Positions 41,993 to 50,791 of a stretch of DNA of 64,000 nucleotides are shown piece by piece. The DNA is taken from contig DATATB010000072.1 of the NCBI GenBank assembly GCA_036268995.1, forward strand, positions 62,001-126,000, given 5' to 3'. The notes beneath the pieces are model-generated. The model saw only the letters and a program-made list of their open reading frames with translations. It was not told the DNA's origin and searched no databases. The translations under genes were made by a program, and so were the position numbers. Within the stretch, counting starts at the first letter, position 1. Each line of letters begins with the position of its first letter. The DNA is from DATATB01 sp036268995 (GTDB taxonomy: Bacteria; Planctomycetota; Planctomycetia; Pirellulales; PNKZ01).

Positions 41993-43714
41993 ATGGCACT
42001 CAACCGCTTCCAGCCGTGGCTGCTCGTTTTCATCTTGCAGCTACTCGTCATTTCCGCCGCCAGGGCGCAAGAGAGCTCGAGCGCGGGCGTCCCTGCGTTC
42101 GCGCCCGGCATCTTCGAGGACAGCGACTTTCAGTTCTTTTCGCAGCCGGATCTCACCGGCTATGGCAGCGGCAACCAGCCGCCGCACGGCTGGTTCGGCA
42201 ATGTGGATTACTTGATCTGGGGCGTTTCGGCCCCGCAGGTATCGCCGGTAGGTGCCGATCACACCCGGCAGGTGTTTACGAACAACGGCGCGGCGGGGCA
42301 ATCCAACGGCGCCACCCCGGGGTTCACCAATACGACCGCCGACACCGGCACCATAACCAGCGGCATCAACACCACCTCGCTGTTTACCACCGAAAGTAAC
42401 AGCGATACCACGGGCTTTACGCGCATGGGCTTCCACTCCGGTGCGCGCATCGACGTGGGCTACATCGACGACGACACGAATTCGGGCTGGTTGTTTAGCG
42501 GTTTCCGGCTGGCGAGCGTCACGCAGTCGACCAACACGGCCAATGCGAACATGGTGCTCGACGATGGTTCTCCGACCGATACGTTCGGCGCCAATATCCC
42601 GCAGGCCGCGGTCTACAATGGCATTCCCGGCGGCCCTACGTCGCTGCCGTTGCTCTACGGCTGGGTGGATCGCACCGGCGGCGGTGCAACCGGCTTACAG
42701 CCCGATGGCTACGTCGACGATGTCAACCACAACAATATTTATGGTCCCCAGGGTCGCGACCGCGGCGTATCCAGTGGCAACGTGCTGTCGACCGGCACCA
42801 CCTTGTCCGGGCACCCGTCGAATGAAGGCGCAGCGGACACAGTGACCACGGGCGGGCCCGGCTTCACGGCCACCGGCCCCAACCCCGGCCAGCCCGCGTC
42901 CGGCACCTACCAGCCCATCGACTACGGCGACGCGGTGCCGCTGCCGGTGATCTTCAGCAGCCTGAAGTTGCAGTACACGAATTGGGCCTACGGCGCAGAA
43001 GCCTCACGGCTGTGGCGGCTTGGCGAGGGCCATTATGGCGGCACGTGGGAAGCATTCGGTGGTGTCCGCTACCTGGATTACGGCGACTACTTCGGCGGCT
43101 ACGGCACCGGCGGCATTCTCGCGAATTCGTACTGGGGTGCCACGGTTGAAAACCACATCGGCGGTGGACAAGCCGGTCTGCGCTGGAGGAAGAAATGGGC
43201 CCGCATGGGCCTGGCCATCGAAGCCCGCGGCACCGCCGGCGCCAACTTTCAGAATTCGCACATGTCGGGCGAAATCGGCAGCCTGCTGACGATGGTTCAG
43301 CCGAATCCCACGGTAGTGTACACCACCGTGACGATTCCGCAGACGCAAGTCACGCCGGCACCGACGACCACCAACCAGTTAGTCATCGTAACCACGCAGG
43401 CCAATAACCCCGGCGGCGGAACAACCGCCTTCCGCGTGAACCAGCCGATGAACCTGAACCCCACGGGGTTCAACGTCAATCAACACAAGGTTACCTTCTC
43501 GCCCGTCGGCGAGTTACGGGCCAACTGGTCGTATCAGTTGTTCAACCAGGTCTCGTTGACCGCCGGTTGGACCGGCATCTTTGTCAACGGCGTGGGCCAG
43601 GCCTCGAGGCAGATCGAGTACGCGGTGCCGGCATTCACGTTCATGCAGGGCGCTGGCCAGCACCAGACCGTGGTGCTGACGGGCTTGAATATCGGCATCC
43701 AGTTCAATCGCTAA
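41993..43714 (+). CDS. BBP7-type outer membrane beta-barrel protein
   Basis: 573-residue exported protein with signal peptide (PWLLVFILQLLVISAARAQ) and a mature sequence rich in Gly, Thr, Asn and aromatic residues arranged as short amphipathic strands. The blocks WFGNVDYLIWGVSA, FHSGARIDVGYIDDDTNSGWLFSGFRLAS and, near the C-terminus, FSPVGELRANWSYQLFNQVSLTAGWTGIFVNGVG match the BBP7 family of planctomycete outer-membrane barrels. The C-terminus ends in VVLTGLNIGIQFNR, a typical last strand. Two long Thr/Gln-rich linkers (about residues 90-140 and 440-500) may be loops. ATG 41993 is used; an open reading frame upstream lacks a signal. Likely a pore or surface protein. Confidence 0.85.
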   Translation: MALNRFQPWLLVFILQLLVISAARAQESSSAGVPAFAPGIFEDSDFQFFSQPDLTGYGSGNQPPHGWFGNVDYLIWGVSAPQVSPVGADHTRQVFTNNGAAGQSNGATPGFTNTTADTGTITSGINTTSLFTTESNSDTTGFTRMGFHSGARIDVGYIDDDTNSGWLFSGFRLASVTQSTNTANANMVLDDGSPTDTFGANIPQAAVYNGIPGGPTSLPLLYGWVDRTGGGATGLQPDGYVDDVNHNNIYGPQGRDRGVSSGNVLSTGTTLSGHPSNEGAADTVTTGGPGFTATGPNPGQPASGTYQPIDYGDAVPLPVIFSSLKLQYTNWAYGAEASRLWRLGEGHYGGTWEAFGGVRYLDYGDYFGGYGTGGILANSYWGATVENHIGGGQAGLRWRKKWARMGLAIEARGTAGANFQNSHMSGEIGSLLTMVQPNPTVVYTTVTIPQTQVTPAPTTTNQLVIVTTQANNPGGGTTAFRVNQPMNLNPTGFNVNQHKVTFSPVGELRANWSYQLFNQVSLTAGWTGIFVNGVGQASRQIEYAVPAFTFMQGAGQHQTVVLTGLNIGIQFNR

Positions 43715-43736
43715 GCGCGCCGCCCAGCGATATTTC

Positions 43737-43764
43737 GGTGAGCCGGGAGCATCAGCGACCGGAG
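43737..43764 (+). repeat. 28-base dispersed repeat (plus orientation)
   Basis: GGTGAGCCGGGAGC then ATCAGCGACCGGAG, followed by G. It differs at two positions from the copy at 11297-11270 and at three from that at 57645-57672. It lies just after the BBP7 gene and before a convergent small gene, so here it heads no gene. Confidence 0.7.
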
Positions 43765-43800
43765 GTTTAGCCACTGGGGCCGTTGCCTTGCCGGAGCCTG

Positions 43801-43989
43801 TCAGACCGCGCCACTCACGCGGTGCATCCGACGCAACTCGGCCAGCTCGTTGCACAGCCGATGCCGCAATGGGCTCTCGGGACGAAGCTCGTCGATGAGC
43901 GATTCGAGCTTGGCAAACGTGTCGTCTGAGAATACACGCAGCTGGATGATTTTCCGCCAGCTCTTGGCCACTTCTTGTTCGGTTAGCAA
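43801..43989 (-). CDS. Small conserved-looking helical protein
   Basis: 62-residue protein starting at TTG 43989, which has an AAGGGG ribosome site 8 bases upstream. The sequence is compact and charged (SWRKIIQLRVFSDDTFAKLESLIDELRPESPLRHRLCNELAELRRM), strongly helical, with no signal or membrane segment. It does not look like the shadow of a gene on the other strand. I do not recognise its family. It might be a small regulator or a component of a larger complex. Confidence 0.55.
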   Translation of the reverse strand: MLTEQEVAKSWRKIIQLRVFSDDTFAKLESLIDELRPESPLRHRLCNELAELRRMHRVSGAV

Positions 43990-44365
43990 GCTTGGGCCCC
44001 TTCGGCGCGAGATGAGTGGGGATATCAGTCTAGTTCATTGTAGGGCTCCTGGGCCTAATCGCAAGTCCGACCTCGCAGAAGCGCTGCTCGGCTGCCCCGG
44101 ACAATCCTGATCGTTCGAGCCGGGCGGCGATCCCGCCCCTGTGCTCGCCCGAGGCCAGACCGGCTAAACCGGCCGGCTTTGCCGCCGGTGCCACGATGAA
44201 TCCCGCGCCAGCGGGATGCCGTGGCCCAAATTAAAAACGGTAGCCTTCAAACTCAGGGTTGCGTGAGGGGATTGCCCTCCCCTATGCTAAGGACGATCCC
44301 CCGCGCGGCCGGCTCCGGGCATGGCCTGGCTTCTGCGCGCCGATGGAAACCCAAGGCATGGAATT
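43990..44365. other. Intergenic stretch with hairpins
   Basis: No gene seen. A strong hairpin at 44191-44216 (outer CCACG / CGTGG, inner ATCCCGC / GCGGGAT, loop GCCA) and a smaller one (GGGGA / TCCCC near 44267-44283) precede the GNAT gene; an alternative ATG for that gene lies at 44321. Confidence 0.4.
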
Positions 44366-45544
44366 ATGTCGAGCCTGAGAGCTGCGGTGGGATATCAGGA
44401 GCGTCCTGGGTTGACCTCAGTCGAGGTCTGCGAGGTTACCAGCCGCCGGCAGCGCGATCAGTTTCTGCGATTGCCCTGGTCGATTTATCGCAACGACCCG
44501 GTATGGGTGCCGCCGCTGTTGGCCGAGCGCAAAGAGTTTCTCAGCCCGCGCAAGCATCCGTTCTATCGCCATGGCGCTGCCGCGCAGTTCTTGGCGTTTG
44601 CCGATGGCCGGCCGGTGGGCCGGGTGCTGGCCAGCGACGATCCGAATTACAACGCGGCTCACGGGACCAACACCGGCTGCTTTGGCATGTTCGAGTGCAT
44701 CGATGATCCCGGCGTGGCGCACAGCCTGCTGGATGCCGCTGCCGGCTGGGTCGCCGCCCGTGGCCGCACGCAAATCATGGGCCCGGTCGACTATTCGACC
44801 AACTACAACTGCGGGCTGCTGATCGAGGGATTCGACACGCCGCCTCGCGTGCTGATGAATCACAACCCGCCTTATTACATCGGCCTGTTCGAGAGCTGGG
44901 GCTTGCGCAAGGCCAAGGATCTGTACGGCTGGTCGTTCGTCATCTCCGACTATCCGACGCGCAAGTTCGGCCGGCTGGCCGACCGCATCGCCCGCCGTGG
45001 CAATGTCACGATCCGGCCCTTCAATCTCAAGGACAAAGCCGCCGAAATCGCCCGCTGCAAGGAGGTCTACAACGCCGCCTGGCAGAACAACTGGGGATTC
45101 GTGCGGATGAGCGATCCCGAGTTCGATCATTTTGCCAACGGCCTGACCCAACTGGTATCGCCCCAACTGCTGCTGATGGCCGAAGTCGAGGGGCGGCCCG
45201 TCGGGTTGTCGCTCACCTTGCCCGACTTCAACGAAGCCATGCGGCCGCTCAATGGCCGGCTATTCAAGTGGGGACTGCCGCTGGGCCTGTTGCAATTCCT
45301 GCGCAACTGCCGCCGGTTGCACGCTTGCCGGCTCGTGGCCCTGGGCGTGATCGAAGAATATCGCCGCCGTGGGCTCAGCGAGTTGCTGATCATGCGGGCG
45401 GCCGAAAATGCCCGCCAGCAGGGCATTACCTGGGCCGAGCTCGGCTGGACGCTGGAAGACAACCTCGCGATCAATCATGCCATCGAGGAAGTCGGCGGCG
45501 TGCGGTACAAGACCTTCCGCATCTACGACAAGCCGCTCGACTGA
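44366..45544 (+). CDS. GNAT-fold acyltransferase, possible lipid N-acyltransferase
   Basis: 392-residue protein of a widespread family annotated as GNAT or, wrongly, dATP pyrophosphohydrolase. The N-terminal block FLRLPWSIYRNDPVWVPPLLAERKEFLSPRKHPFYRHG is diagnostic, then FLAFADGRPVGRVLASDDPNYN, IMGPVDYSTNYNCGLLIEGF and, late, GVIEEYRRRGLSELLIMRAAENARQQGITWAELGWTLEDN (acetyl-CoA-type binding loop R-R-R-G-L). It faces the FAAL-ACP-oxoamine synthase fusion, 100 bp apart. I recall that bacterial ceramide synthases belong to this kind of acyltransferase, so it may acylate the amine made by that fusion; that is inference. ATG 44366 chosen, 44321 possible. Confidence 0.75.
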   Translation: MSSLRAAVGYQERPGLTSVEVCEVTSRRQRDQFLRLPWSIYRNDPVWVPPLLAERKEFLSPRKHPFYRHGAAAQFLAFADGRPVGRVLASDDPNYNAAHGTNTGCFGMFECIDDPGVAHSLLDAAAGWVAARGRTQIMGPVDYSTNYNCGLLIEGFDTPPRVLMNHNPPYYIGLFESWGLRKAKDLYGWSFVISDYPTRKFGRLADRIARRGNVTIRPFNLKDKAAEIARCKEVYNAAWQNNWGFVRMSDPEFDHFANGLTQLVSPQLLLMAEVEGRPVGLSLTLPDFNEAMRPLNGRLFKWGLPLGLLQFLRNCRRLHACRLVALGVIEEYRRRGLSELLIMRAAENARQQGITWAELGWTLEDNLAINHAIEEVGGVRYKTFRIYDKPLD

Positions 45545-45554
45545 ATTCCGCCCC

Positions 45555-45632
45555 GTAGCGGAAGTCGTGAGACTTCCTCCGTGGTAGCGAACACGCGCCC
45601 GGAACCGTCGGAATTCTCACGAATTCCGCTAC
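45555..45632. repeat. REP-like inverted pair, family 1
   Basis: GTAG 45555-45558 with stem GGAAGTC / loop GTGA / GACTTCC (45560-45577), then, inverted, CGGAATTC 45609-45616, TCAC, GAATTCCG 45621-45628 and CTAC 45629-45632. It fills the gap between the convergent GNAT and FAAL-fusion genes, where it could stop transcription from either side. Confidence 0.85.
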
Positions 45633-45644
45633 CGGCGCGAGACG

Positions 45645-48600
45645 CTAGCGGGGCGACGGTTCCAACTTCACGGTGTGCGGAGCGGCGGGGCCGCTGGTGG
45701 CGTACGCAGGGTTGATTTTCGCCAGCTCTTCGGCCATTGCGTCGACCGTGTAGCGGATTTGATCGACCGTGTGGTTCGAAGTGATAAAGAACCGCAGCCG
45801 AGCCGCCTTCTCTTCCACCGCCGGATACAGGATCGGCTGGACATTGACGCCGCGGCGTGCGAGCGCTCGCGACAATTGCAGGCAGTGCATCGAGTTGCCG
45901 AGGATGATCGGCACGACCGGCGAATCCTTGCTGAGTCCCGTGTTCAACTGGTGCTTTTTCGCCAGCGAGAGGAATAGCTTGGCCCGCTCGTGCAGCCGGG
46001 CCACACGCTGCGGTTCGGCTTCCAGCACGCGAATCGAAGCCAGCGAAGCGGCCGCGTTGGGGGGGGAAATGCCCACGCTGTAAACGAAGCCCGGCGCGGT
46101 GTATTTCAGATACTCGACGACGGCCTTGCAGCCGGCGATATAGCCGCCGCAACTTCCGAACGACTTGCTGAGCGTGCCCATCCACAGGTCGACGTCGGCC
46201 GCCTTGACGTTGTGATACTCGCCCACGCCGCGGCCATGCGCCCCCAGCACGCCGGCCGAGTGGGCCTCGTCGACCATCAGGAAGGCCTTGTGCTTTTTCT
46301 TCACCTGCACGAAGTGCGGCAGGTCCGAAATATCGCCGTCCATGCTGTACACGCCTTCGATGGCGATCAGCACCCGGCGATAATCGCCGCGCAAATCGGT
46401 GAGCAACTGGTCGACGGTCTCCCAGTCGTTGTGCGGGAACGCCCGCCGGCGGGCGCCGGACAAAATGCAGCCTTGGATAATGCTATTGTGCGCCAGGCCG
46501 TCGTGCAGGATCAGGTCGCCGGGGCCGAACAAATGCCCGATCGTGGTTTCGTTCGTCGAATGCCCGCCGACGAAGACGATCGAGTCTTCGGTGCCGATGA
46601 AGTCGGCAATCGCTCGCTCCAGTTCGCGGTGTACCGTCTTTTCGCCGGAGACCAGCCGGCTGGCCGAGACGCTGGTACCAAAGCGATCGATGGCATCTTT
46701 GGCCGCCTGCGTCACGCGCGGGTCGCCCGACATGCCCACGTAGTTGTAGCTGGAGAAATTGATCAGCTCGCGGCCGTCGATCATCGTCGTGTCGTTGGTC
46801 ACGCGCTGGTGCACGTTGAAGAACGGATTGCCCAAGCCCGAGGCATCGAGCATTTCCAGATTTTGCTTCAGCGCCACGTATTCCTTGTACAGATCGAAAC
46901 GATAGTTCTCCGGCGGGATGTCGTCGTTGTCGGTCGCCGGCTGGGGATGAGCCAGGTAGTTCTCCACGGCGTCGACCACGTCGCGGCAGGTTTCCAACTG
47001 CGGCAGCACGTCTTCGGGAAACCGGCCGCCGAAGCGTTCTTCGATCGCCGCCAGGATCTCCATCCGCTCGAGCGAATCGAGCCCCAGTTCCGGAATGCTG
47101 GAATCGAGCGACAATCCGCGGGCCCGCTCCTTGGCGATGCGCTGCACTTCTTCCAAGACCTGCTCGGCCGTCGTTTTGCGGCGACCCCGCTTGCCGGAAC
47201 CATTACTGCCGGCCGGCGGCGCGCTAACTACGGGCTCTTCTTGCGGCTCGACCACCGGCTGCGGAGCATGGACCTCGCGCCGAGCAGGAGCGGCCACTTC
47301 GGCCACGCTCGAGGCCGCGACGACTTCTTCCGCTTCGACGGCGGCCGAGACGGTGTCCCATGCGGCGACCACTTCCAACGAACCGTCGAGGAAACCGCTG
47401 CGGCAGGCATGCCGCTGGATTTTGCCGCTCGAAGTTTTCGGAATGCTGCCTGAGCGGACCAGGCGGATCGCGTCGACGGGCAGCTCGTGCTCCCGCGAGA
47501 CATCGCGGCGAATGGCGGCAAACACGCCCTCGGTATCGGCCGATTGGTGGCGCTCGATCTCGTAGACGATCACCAAGCGAGGTTCTTCGCCGATGTCCAC
47601 GGTCAAGGCCGCGCCGCAGCCGGGCCGCAGCGACGTATGGCTCTTCTCGACCGTCAATTCGATATCGTGCGGGTAATGGTTCAAGCCGCGAATAATGATC
47701 AGGTCCTTCAAGCGGCCGGCAATAAACAGCTCCGAGCCGTCGAAGAATCCCAGGTCGCCCGTGCGGAGATATGGCCCTTCGCCCGTGTCGCTCAGCCGAG
47801 CCCGGAAGTTGTGCTCGGTTTCTTCGCGGCGGCGCCAATAGCCTTGCGCCACGCTGGTGCCACGGACCCAGATCTCGCCGACTTCTTCCGCGGCCGAGCG
47901 CTGGCGCGTTTGCGGATTGACGATCAGAATCTCCTGGTCGAGCAGGGCCTGGCCCGTGCCCACCAGCAGGCGTCCGCCGTCGGAGCCGACCGTCAGCGGC
48001 ACGACCACGCGGTTTTCCAAGGCTTTGGCGTCGAAGGCCCGGACCACGGGCGGCGAGAACTTCTGCCCACCCGAGACCAGCAGCGTGGCCTCGGCCAATC
48101 CATAGCAGGGGTAAAACGCCGTGCGCCGGAAACCGCACGGTTCGAACATTTCGGTAAACCGATCGAGCGTCTCGGCGCGCACCGGCTCGGCGCCATTGAA
48201 CGCCAGCGACCAGTTGCTCAGATCCAGCTTGCTGCGCTGCTCGGCCGTGACCTTGCGCACGCATAGGTCATAGGCGAAATTTGGCCCGCCGCTGACAGTG
48301 CAGCGATAGCGGCTGATAGCTTGCAGCCAGCGGAAGGGGCGCGTCAGAAACGACATGGGTGACATCAACACGTTGGGCCGGCCGACGAAAATCGGCTGCA
48401 AGATACCCCCCACCAGGCCCATGTCATGATAGCTGGGCAGCCAGAACATGCCCGAGCCCGATCGCGTCAGCTCGAAGCCGTGCGAGATCATGGCGCAGTT
48501 GTGCATCAGGTTCTTGTGGCTGAGCATCACGCCTTTGGGCGTGCCGGTCGAACCGGACGTGTATTGTAGGAAGGCGAGATTGTCGGCGGTAATCGCCGTT

Positions 48601-49091
48601 TGCTCCCAATCGTCGGCCATGGCCTCGGGCAGTTTGTCGATGGCCAGCCATTGCATCGTTTGCAGCAGCGGCGTCTCGGCCAGCAGCGGCTGCACCCGTT
48701 CCAGCACGTTGTCGATCGTCAGCGCCACCTTGGCTTCGGCATCGGCGGCAATCGCCTGAATGCGATCGAGCTTGCGGTTCATGCGCGGCGGATACGCCGG
48801 CACCGCAATCACGCCGGCGTACAAGCAGCCAAAGAAGCCCGCCACGAAATCCAGGCCGGCCGGAAACAGCAGCAGCGCCCGCTCGCCGCTCAAGCCTCGC
48901 GACTGCAGCCAGGCCGCGATCGTGCGCGCCCGCCGGTCCAGCTCGGCAAAGGTGATGTTCACCTCTTCAAATTCGCCGTCGGCCAGGAATTGAAAGGCCA
49001 GGTCGCCGCCCGACTGAAGGGCGCGCAGGCGAAGCATTTCCACTAACGTCGGCGGGCCGTACAAAGCCCCGGGCATACAATCGTATTGCAC
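45645..49091 (-). CDS. Fused fatty acyl-AMP ligase, acyl carrier protein and alpha-oxoamine synthase
   Basis: 1148-residue multidomain enzyme. Residues 1-590 are a fatty acyl-AMP ligase (ALLLFPAGLDFVAGFFGCLYAGVIAVPAYPP; YTSGSTGTPKGVMLSHKNL; FYPCYGLAEATLLVSGG; LKDLIIIRGLNHYPHDIE). A Pro/Ala-rich linker precedes an acyl carrier protein domain with phosphopantetheine Ser673 in ELGLDSLERME. Residues 740-1130 are an alpha-oxoamine synthase (SPT/KBL/BioF family): NFSSYNYVGMSG, GGHSTNETTI, VDEAHSAGVLGAHGRG and PLP lysine K976 in GTLSKSFGSCGGYI. The logic is in cis: activate a fatty acid, load it on the ACP, condense it with an amino acid with loss of CO2. Serine would give a sphingoid base precursor. 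GTG 49091 follows GGAG; ATG 49076 is possible. Confidence 0.92.
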   Translation of the reverse strand: MQYDCMPGALYGPPTLVEMLRLRALQSGGDLAFQFLADGEFEEVNITFAELDRRARTIAAWLQSRGLSGERALLLFPAGLDFVAGFFGCLYAGVIAVPAYPPRMNRKLDRIQAIAADAEAKVALTIDNVLERVQPLLAETPLLQTMQWLAIDKLPEAMADDWEQTAITADNLAFLQYTSGSTGTPKGVMLSHKNLMHNCAMISHGFELTRSGSGMFWLPSYHDMGLVGGILQPIFVGRPNVLMSPMSFLTRPFRWLQAISRYRCTVSGGPNFAYDLCVRKVTAEQRSKLDLSNWSLAFNGAEPVRAETLDRFTEMFEPCGFRRTAFYPCYGLAEATLLVSGGQKFSPPVVRAFDAKALENRVVVPLTVGSDGGRLLVGTGQALLDQEILIVNPQTRQRSAAEEVGEIWVRGTSVAQGYWRRREETEHNFRARLSDTGEGPYLRTGDLGFFDGSELFIAGRLKDLIIIRGLNHYPHDIELTVEKSHTSLRPGCGAALTVDIGEEPRLVIVYEIERHQSADTEGVFAAIRRDVSREHELPVDAIRLVRSGSIPKTSSGKIQRHACRSGFLDGSLEVVAAWDTVSAAVEAEEVVAASSVAEVAAPARREVHAPQPVVEPQEEPVVSAPPAGSNGSGKRGRRKTTAEQVLEEVQRIAKERARGLSLDSSIPELGLDSLERMEILAAIEERFGGRFPEDVLPQLETCRDVVDAVENYLAHPQPATDNDDIPPENYRFDLYKEYVALKQNLEMLDASGLGNPFFNVHQRVTNDTTMIDGRELINFSSYNYVGMSGDPRVTQAAKDAIDRFGTSVSASRLVSGEKTVHRELERAIADFIGTEDSIVFVGGHSTNETTIGHLFGPGDLILHDGLAHNSIIQGCILSGARRRAFPHNDWETVDQLLTDLRGDYRRVLIAIEGVYSMDGDISDLPHFVQVKKKHKAFLMVDEAHSAGVLGAHGRGVGEYHNVKAADVDLWMGTLSKSFGSCGGYIAGCKAVVEYLKYTAPGFVYSVGISPPNAAASLASIRVLEAEPQRVARLHERAKLFLSLAKKHQLNTGLSKDSPVVPIILGNSMHCLQLSRALARRGVNVQPILYPAVEEKAARLRFFITSNHTVDQIRYTVDAMAEELAKINPAYATSGPAAPHTVKLEPSPR

Positions 49092-49833
49092 GAGTTTGGG
49101 CGCTCCAAAAAAGGGACACTCACCAGGACGACATCTACGTCGCCGCTGGCGTTACAATCTGGTCCGCAGCCAAGGCTCCGCCGTCCGACCGCGCTACTTG
49201 CTGGGCTATTGCCAGCTTAATTGCCGCAAAAGCCTCGACTCACAACTCCTGCGACGAAAAGGCGAATCCGCACGTATGATCCGGGGGGAAGTCGTGGTGG
49301 CCGAAGGGGTTGATCTCGAACTTTCTAACTTGGGGGGTGGCTTGTCGCGTTGGCAGTCGGCGTAAGACGGGTGGACAGGCCAGCCGGCCCGCTGGGGGCT
49401 GGTATTTTCGTAAGCTAACTATTCGCAAAAGCTTATCAGGTCGTCAAACTCGTTTCAAACGCCTTTCGCCGGGCCCGCAAGGCTATTGGACGGCGTTTTT
49501 CGCAGGCCAGTCCCCTCGCGGTGGGTACTTTCGGGCCGTTTTCCGATGTCGTAATTCCCGATTCCATTGCTACATCTGCCATTATCGGCCGTGCGCGGCG
49601 GCGGCCTCGCGCTAGCGTCCGGGATCGTCCGGTTATGCCGATTACGGAAAATGTTTGGCCTGCCTTTGGCGAGCCTCCGGCGACCGGCAGGAGGAGGCGA
49701 CCGCTCAAATCGACAGGTCGGCGACCTGTTTGGGGCACGTGTCGCGTCCAGCCCACGGACCACTTATCATGTCCGGAACCGGTGATGTTCACTTGCCCCC
49801 AAGAGCTTCAGTTTCAGGACCAACAACCGATCC
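49092..49833. other. Longest intergenic stretch, no gene recognised
   Basis: 742 bp between divergent genes. Several short open frames occur on both strands but none has a ribosome site with protein-like composition. A near-perfect hairpin ACAGGTCG / CGACCTGT lies near 49720-49736. An AT-richer patch near 49410-49440 could hold a promoter. A divergent regulatory region or a decayed gene are both possible. Confidence 0.45.
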
Positions 49834-50694
49834 ATGCCATCTGCCAGTCTCAAACTGTTGATTCTCGGAGCCCATCCCGACGATGCCGAGTTTCATGCCG
49901 GCGGCCTAGCGACGCTGTATCGACAGCAGGGCGCAACGGTCAAAGTGGTCTCCGTCACCAATGGTGCGGCGGGGCATCAGCACAGCTTCGGTCCCGAGTT
50001 GACCGCCCGGCGACGGGCTGAAGCGGCCGAAGCCGCCGCCGTAATCGGCGCCAGCTCGGCCGTCTGGGATTTTCCCGACGGCCGGCTCGAGCCCACGCTG
50101 CGCTTGCGAACGTGCATCATTCGCGAGCTGCGGCTGTTTGCCCCCGACCTGGTGCTGACGCACCGCACCAACGACTACCATCCCGACCATCGAGCGGTGG
50201 GCCAGGCGGTGCAGGACGCCTCGTACCTGGTGACCGTGCCGGCGGCGCTGCCCGAGGTGCCGCATTTGCCGCGTGACCCCGTGGTGGTCTACATGTCCGA
50301 CCGCTTCACCCGGCCCCGGCCGCTCGAGCCCGACGTGGCAATCGACGTCGAGCCAGTGCTCGATACGATCATCGAGATGCTGGCTTGCCACCAATCGCAA
50401 GTCTTCGATTGGCTGCCGTACAACCGCGGCGCCGGCGACCAGGTGCCGGCCGACATGGCCACCCGGCGAAAATGGCTGACCGAGTGGTTCCAGCAGCGGC
50501 TGGCGGAACAAGCCGACCGCTTTCGCGAAGCACTCATCCGCTGCTACGGCCAGCAGCGCGGCCAAACCATCCGCTACGCCGAAGCCTTCGAGGCCAGCGA
50601 GCACGCGGGGCCGCTGGACGCGGCAGCGCGCGAACGCCTGTTCGGGCCGATCCTCAGAGGAAATGCGGAAGTAGGAATGATGAATGCTGAATGA
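49834..50694 (+). CDS. PIG-L family deacetylase (LmbE/BshB-like)
   Basis: 286-residue zinc-dependent deacetylase of the LmbE/PIG-L family. Metal ligands are visible in LGAHPDDAEFHAGG (AHPDD, residues 13-17) and H116-P-D-H119 in TNDYHPDHRAVGQA. Family members remove acetyl from N-acetylglucosaminyl lipids, bacillithiol or mycothiol precursors, or other amides. The C-terminal residues (GNAEVGMMNAE) run into an inverted repeat, which suggests that the natural end has been altered by repeat insertion. ATG 49834 is used without a strong ribosome site. It converges with rsmA. Confidence 0.85.
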   Translation: MPSASLKLLILGAHPDDAEFHAGGLATLYRQQGATVKVVSVTNGAAGHQHSFGPELTARRRAEAAEAAAVIGASSAVWDFPDGRLEPTLRLRTCIIRELRLFAPDLVLTHRTNDYHPDHRAVGQAVQDASYLVTVPAALPEVPHLPRDPVVVYMSDRFTRPRPLEPDVAIDVEPVLDTIIEMLACHQSQVFDWLPYNRGAGDQVPADMATRRKWLTEWFQQRLAEQADRFREALIRCYGQQRGQTIRYAEAFEASEHAGPLDAAARERLFGPILRGNAEVGMMNAE

Positions 50695-50791
50695 CGGGGG
50701 GGTATCCTCTCAATGCGGGAACACTAATCGGAATTAGCGAGAATTAGTGAAAATCAGTGTTCCTCTGCCGTCATTCATCCTTCATCATTCT
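50674..50791. repeat. Inverted repeat between convergent PIG-L and rsmA genes
   Basis: The sequence GAATGATGAATGCTGAATG starting near 50675 and its near-complement at 50769-50791 (CCGTCATTCATCCTTCATC then ATTC) flank an inner inverted repeat (GGAACACT near 50718 and AGTGTTCC near 50755). The arms overlap the last codons of PIG-L and of rsmA. It may act as a two-way terminator. Confidence 0.6.

Noticed and set aside
49096..49800. Small genes in the longest gap
   Set aside because: Several frames of 60-118 residues on both strands overlap one another, have no ribosome sites and no protein-like composition.
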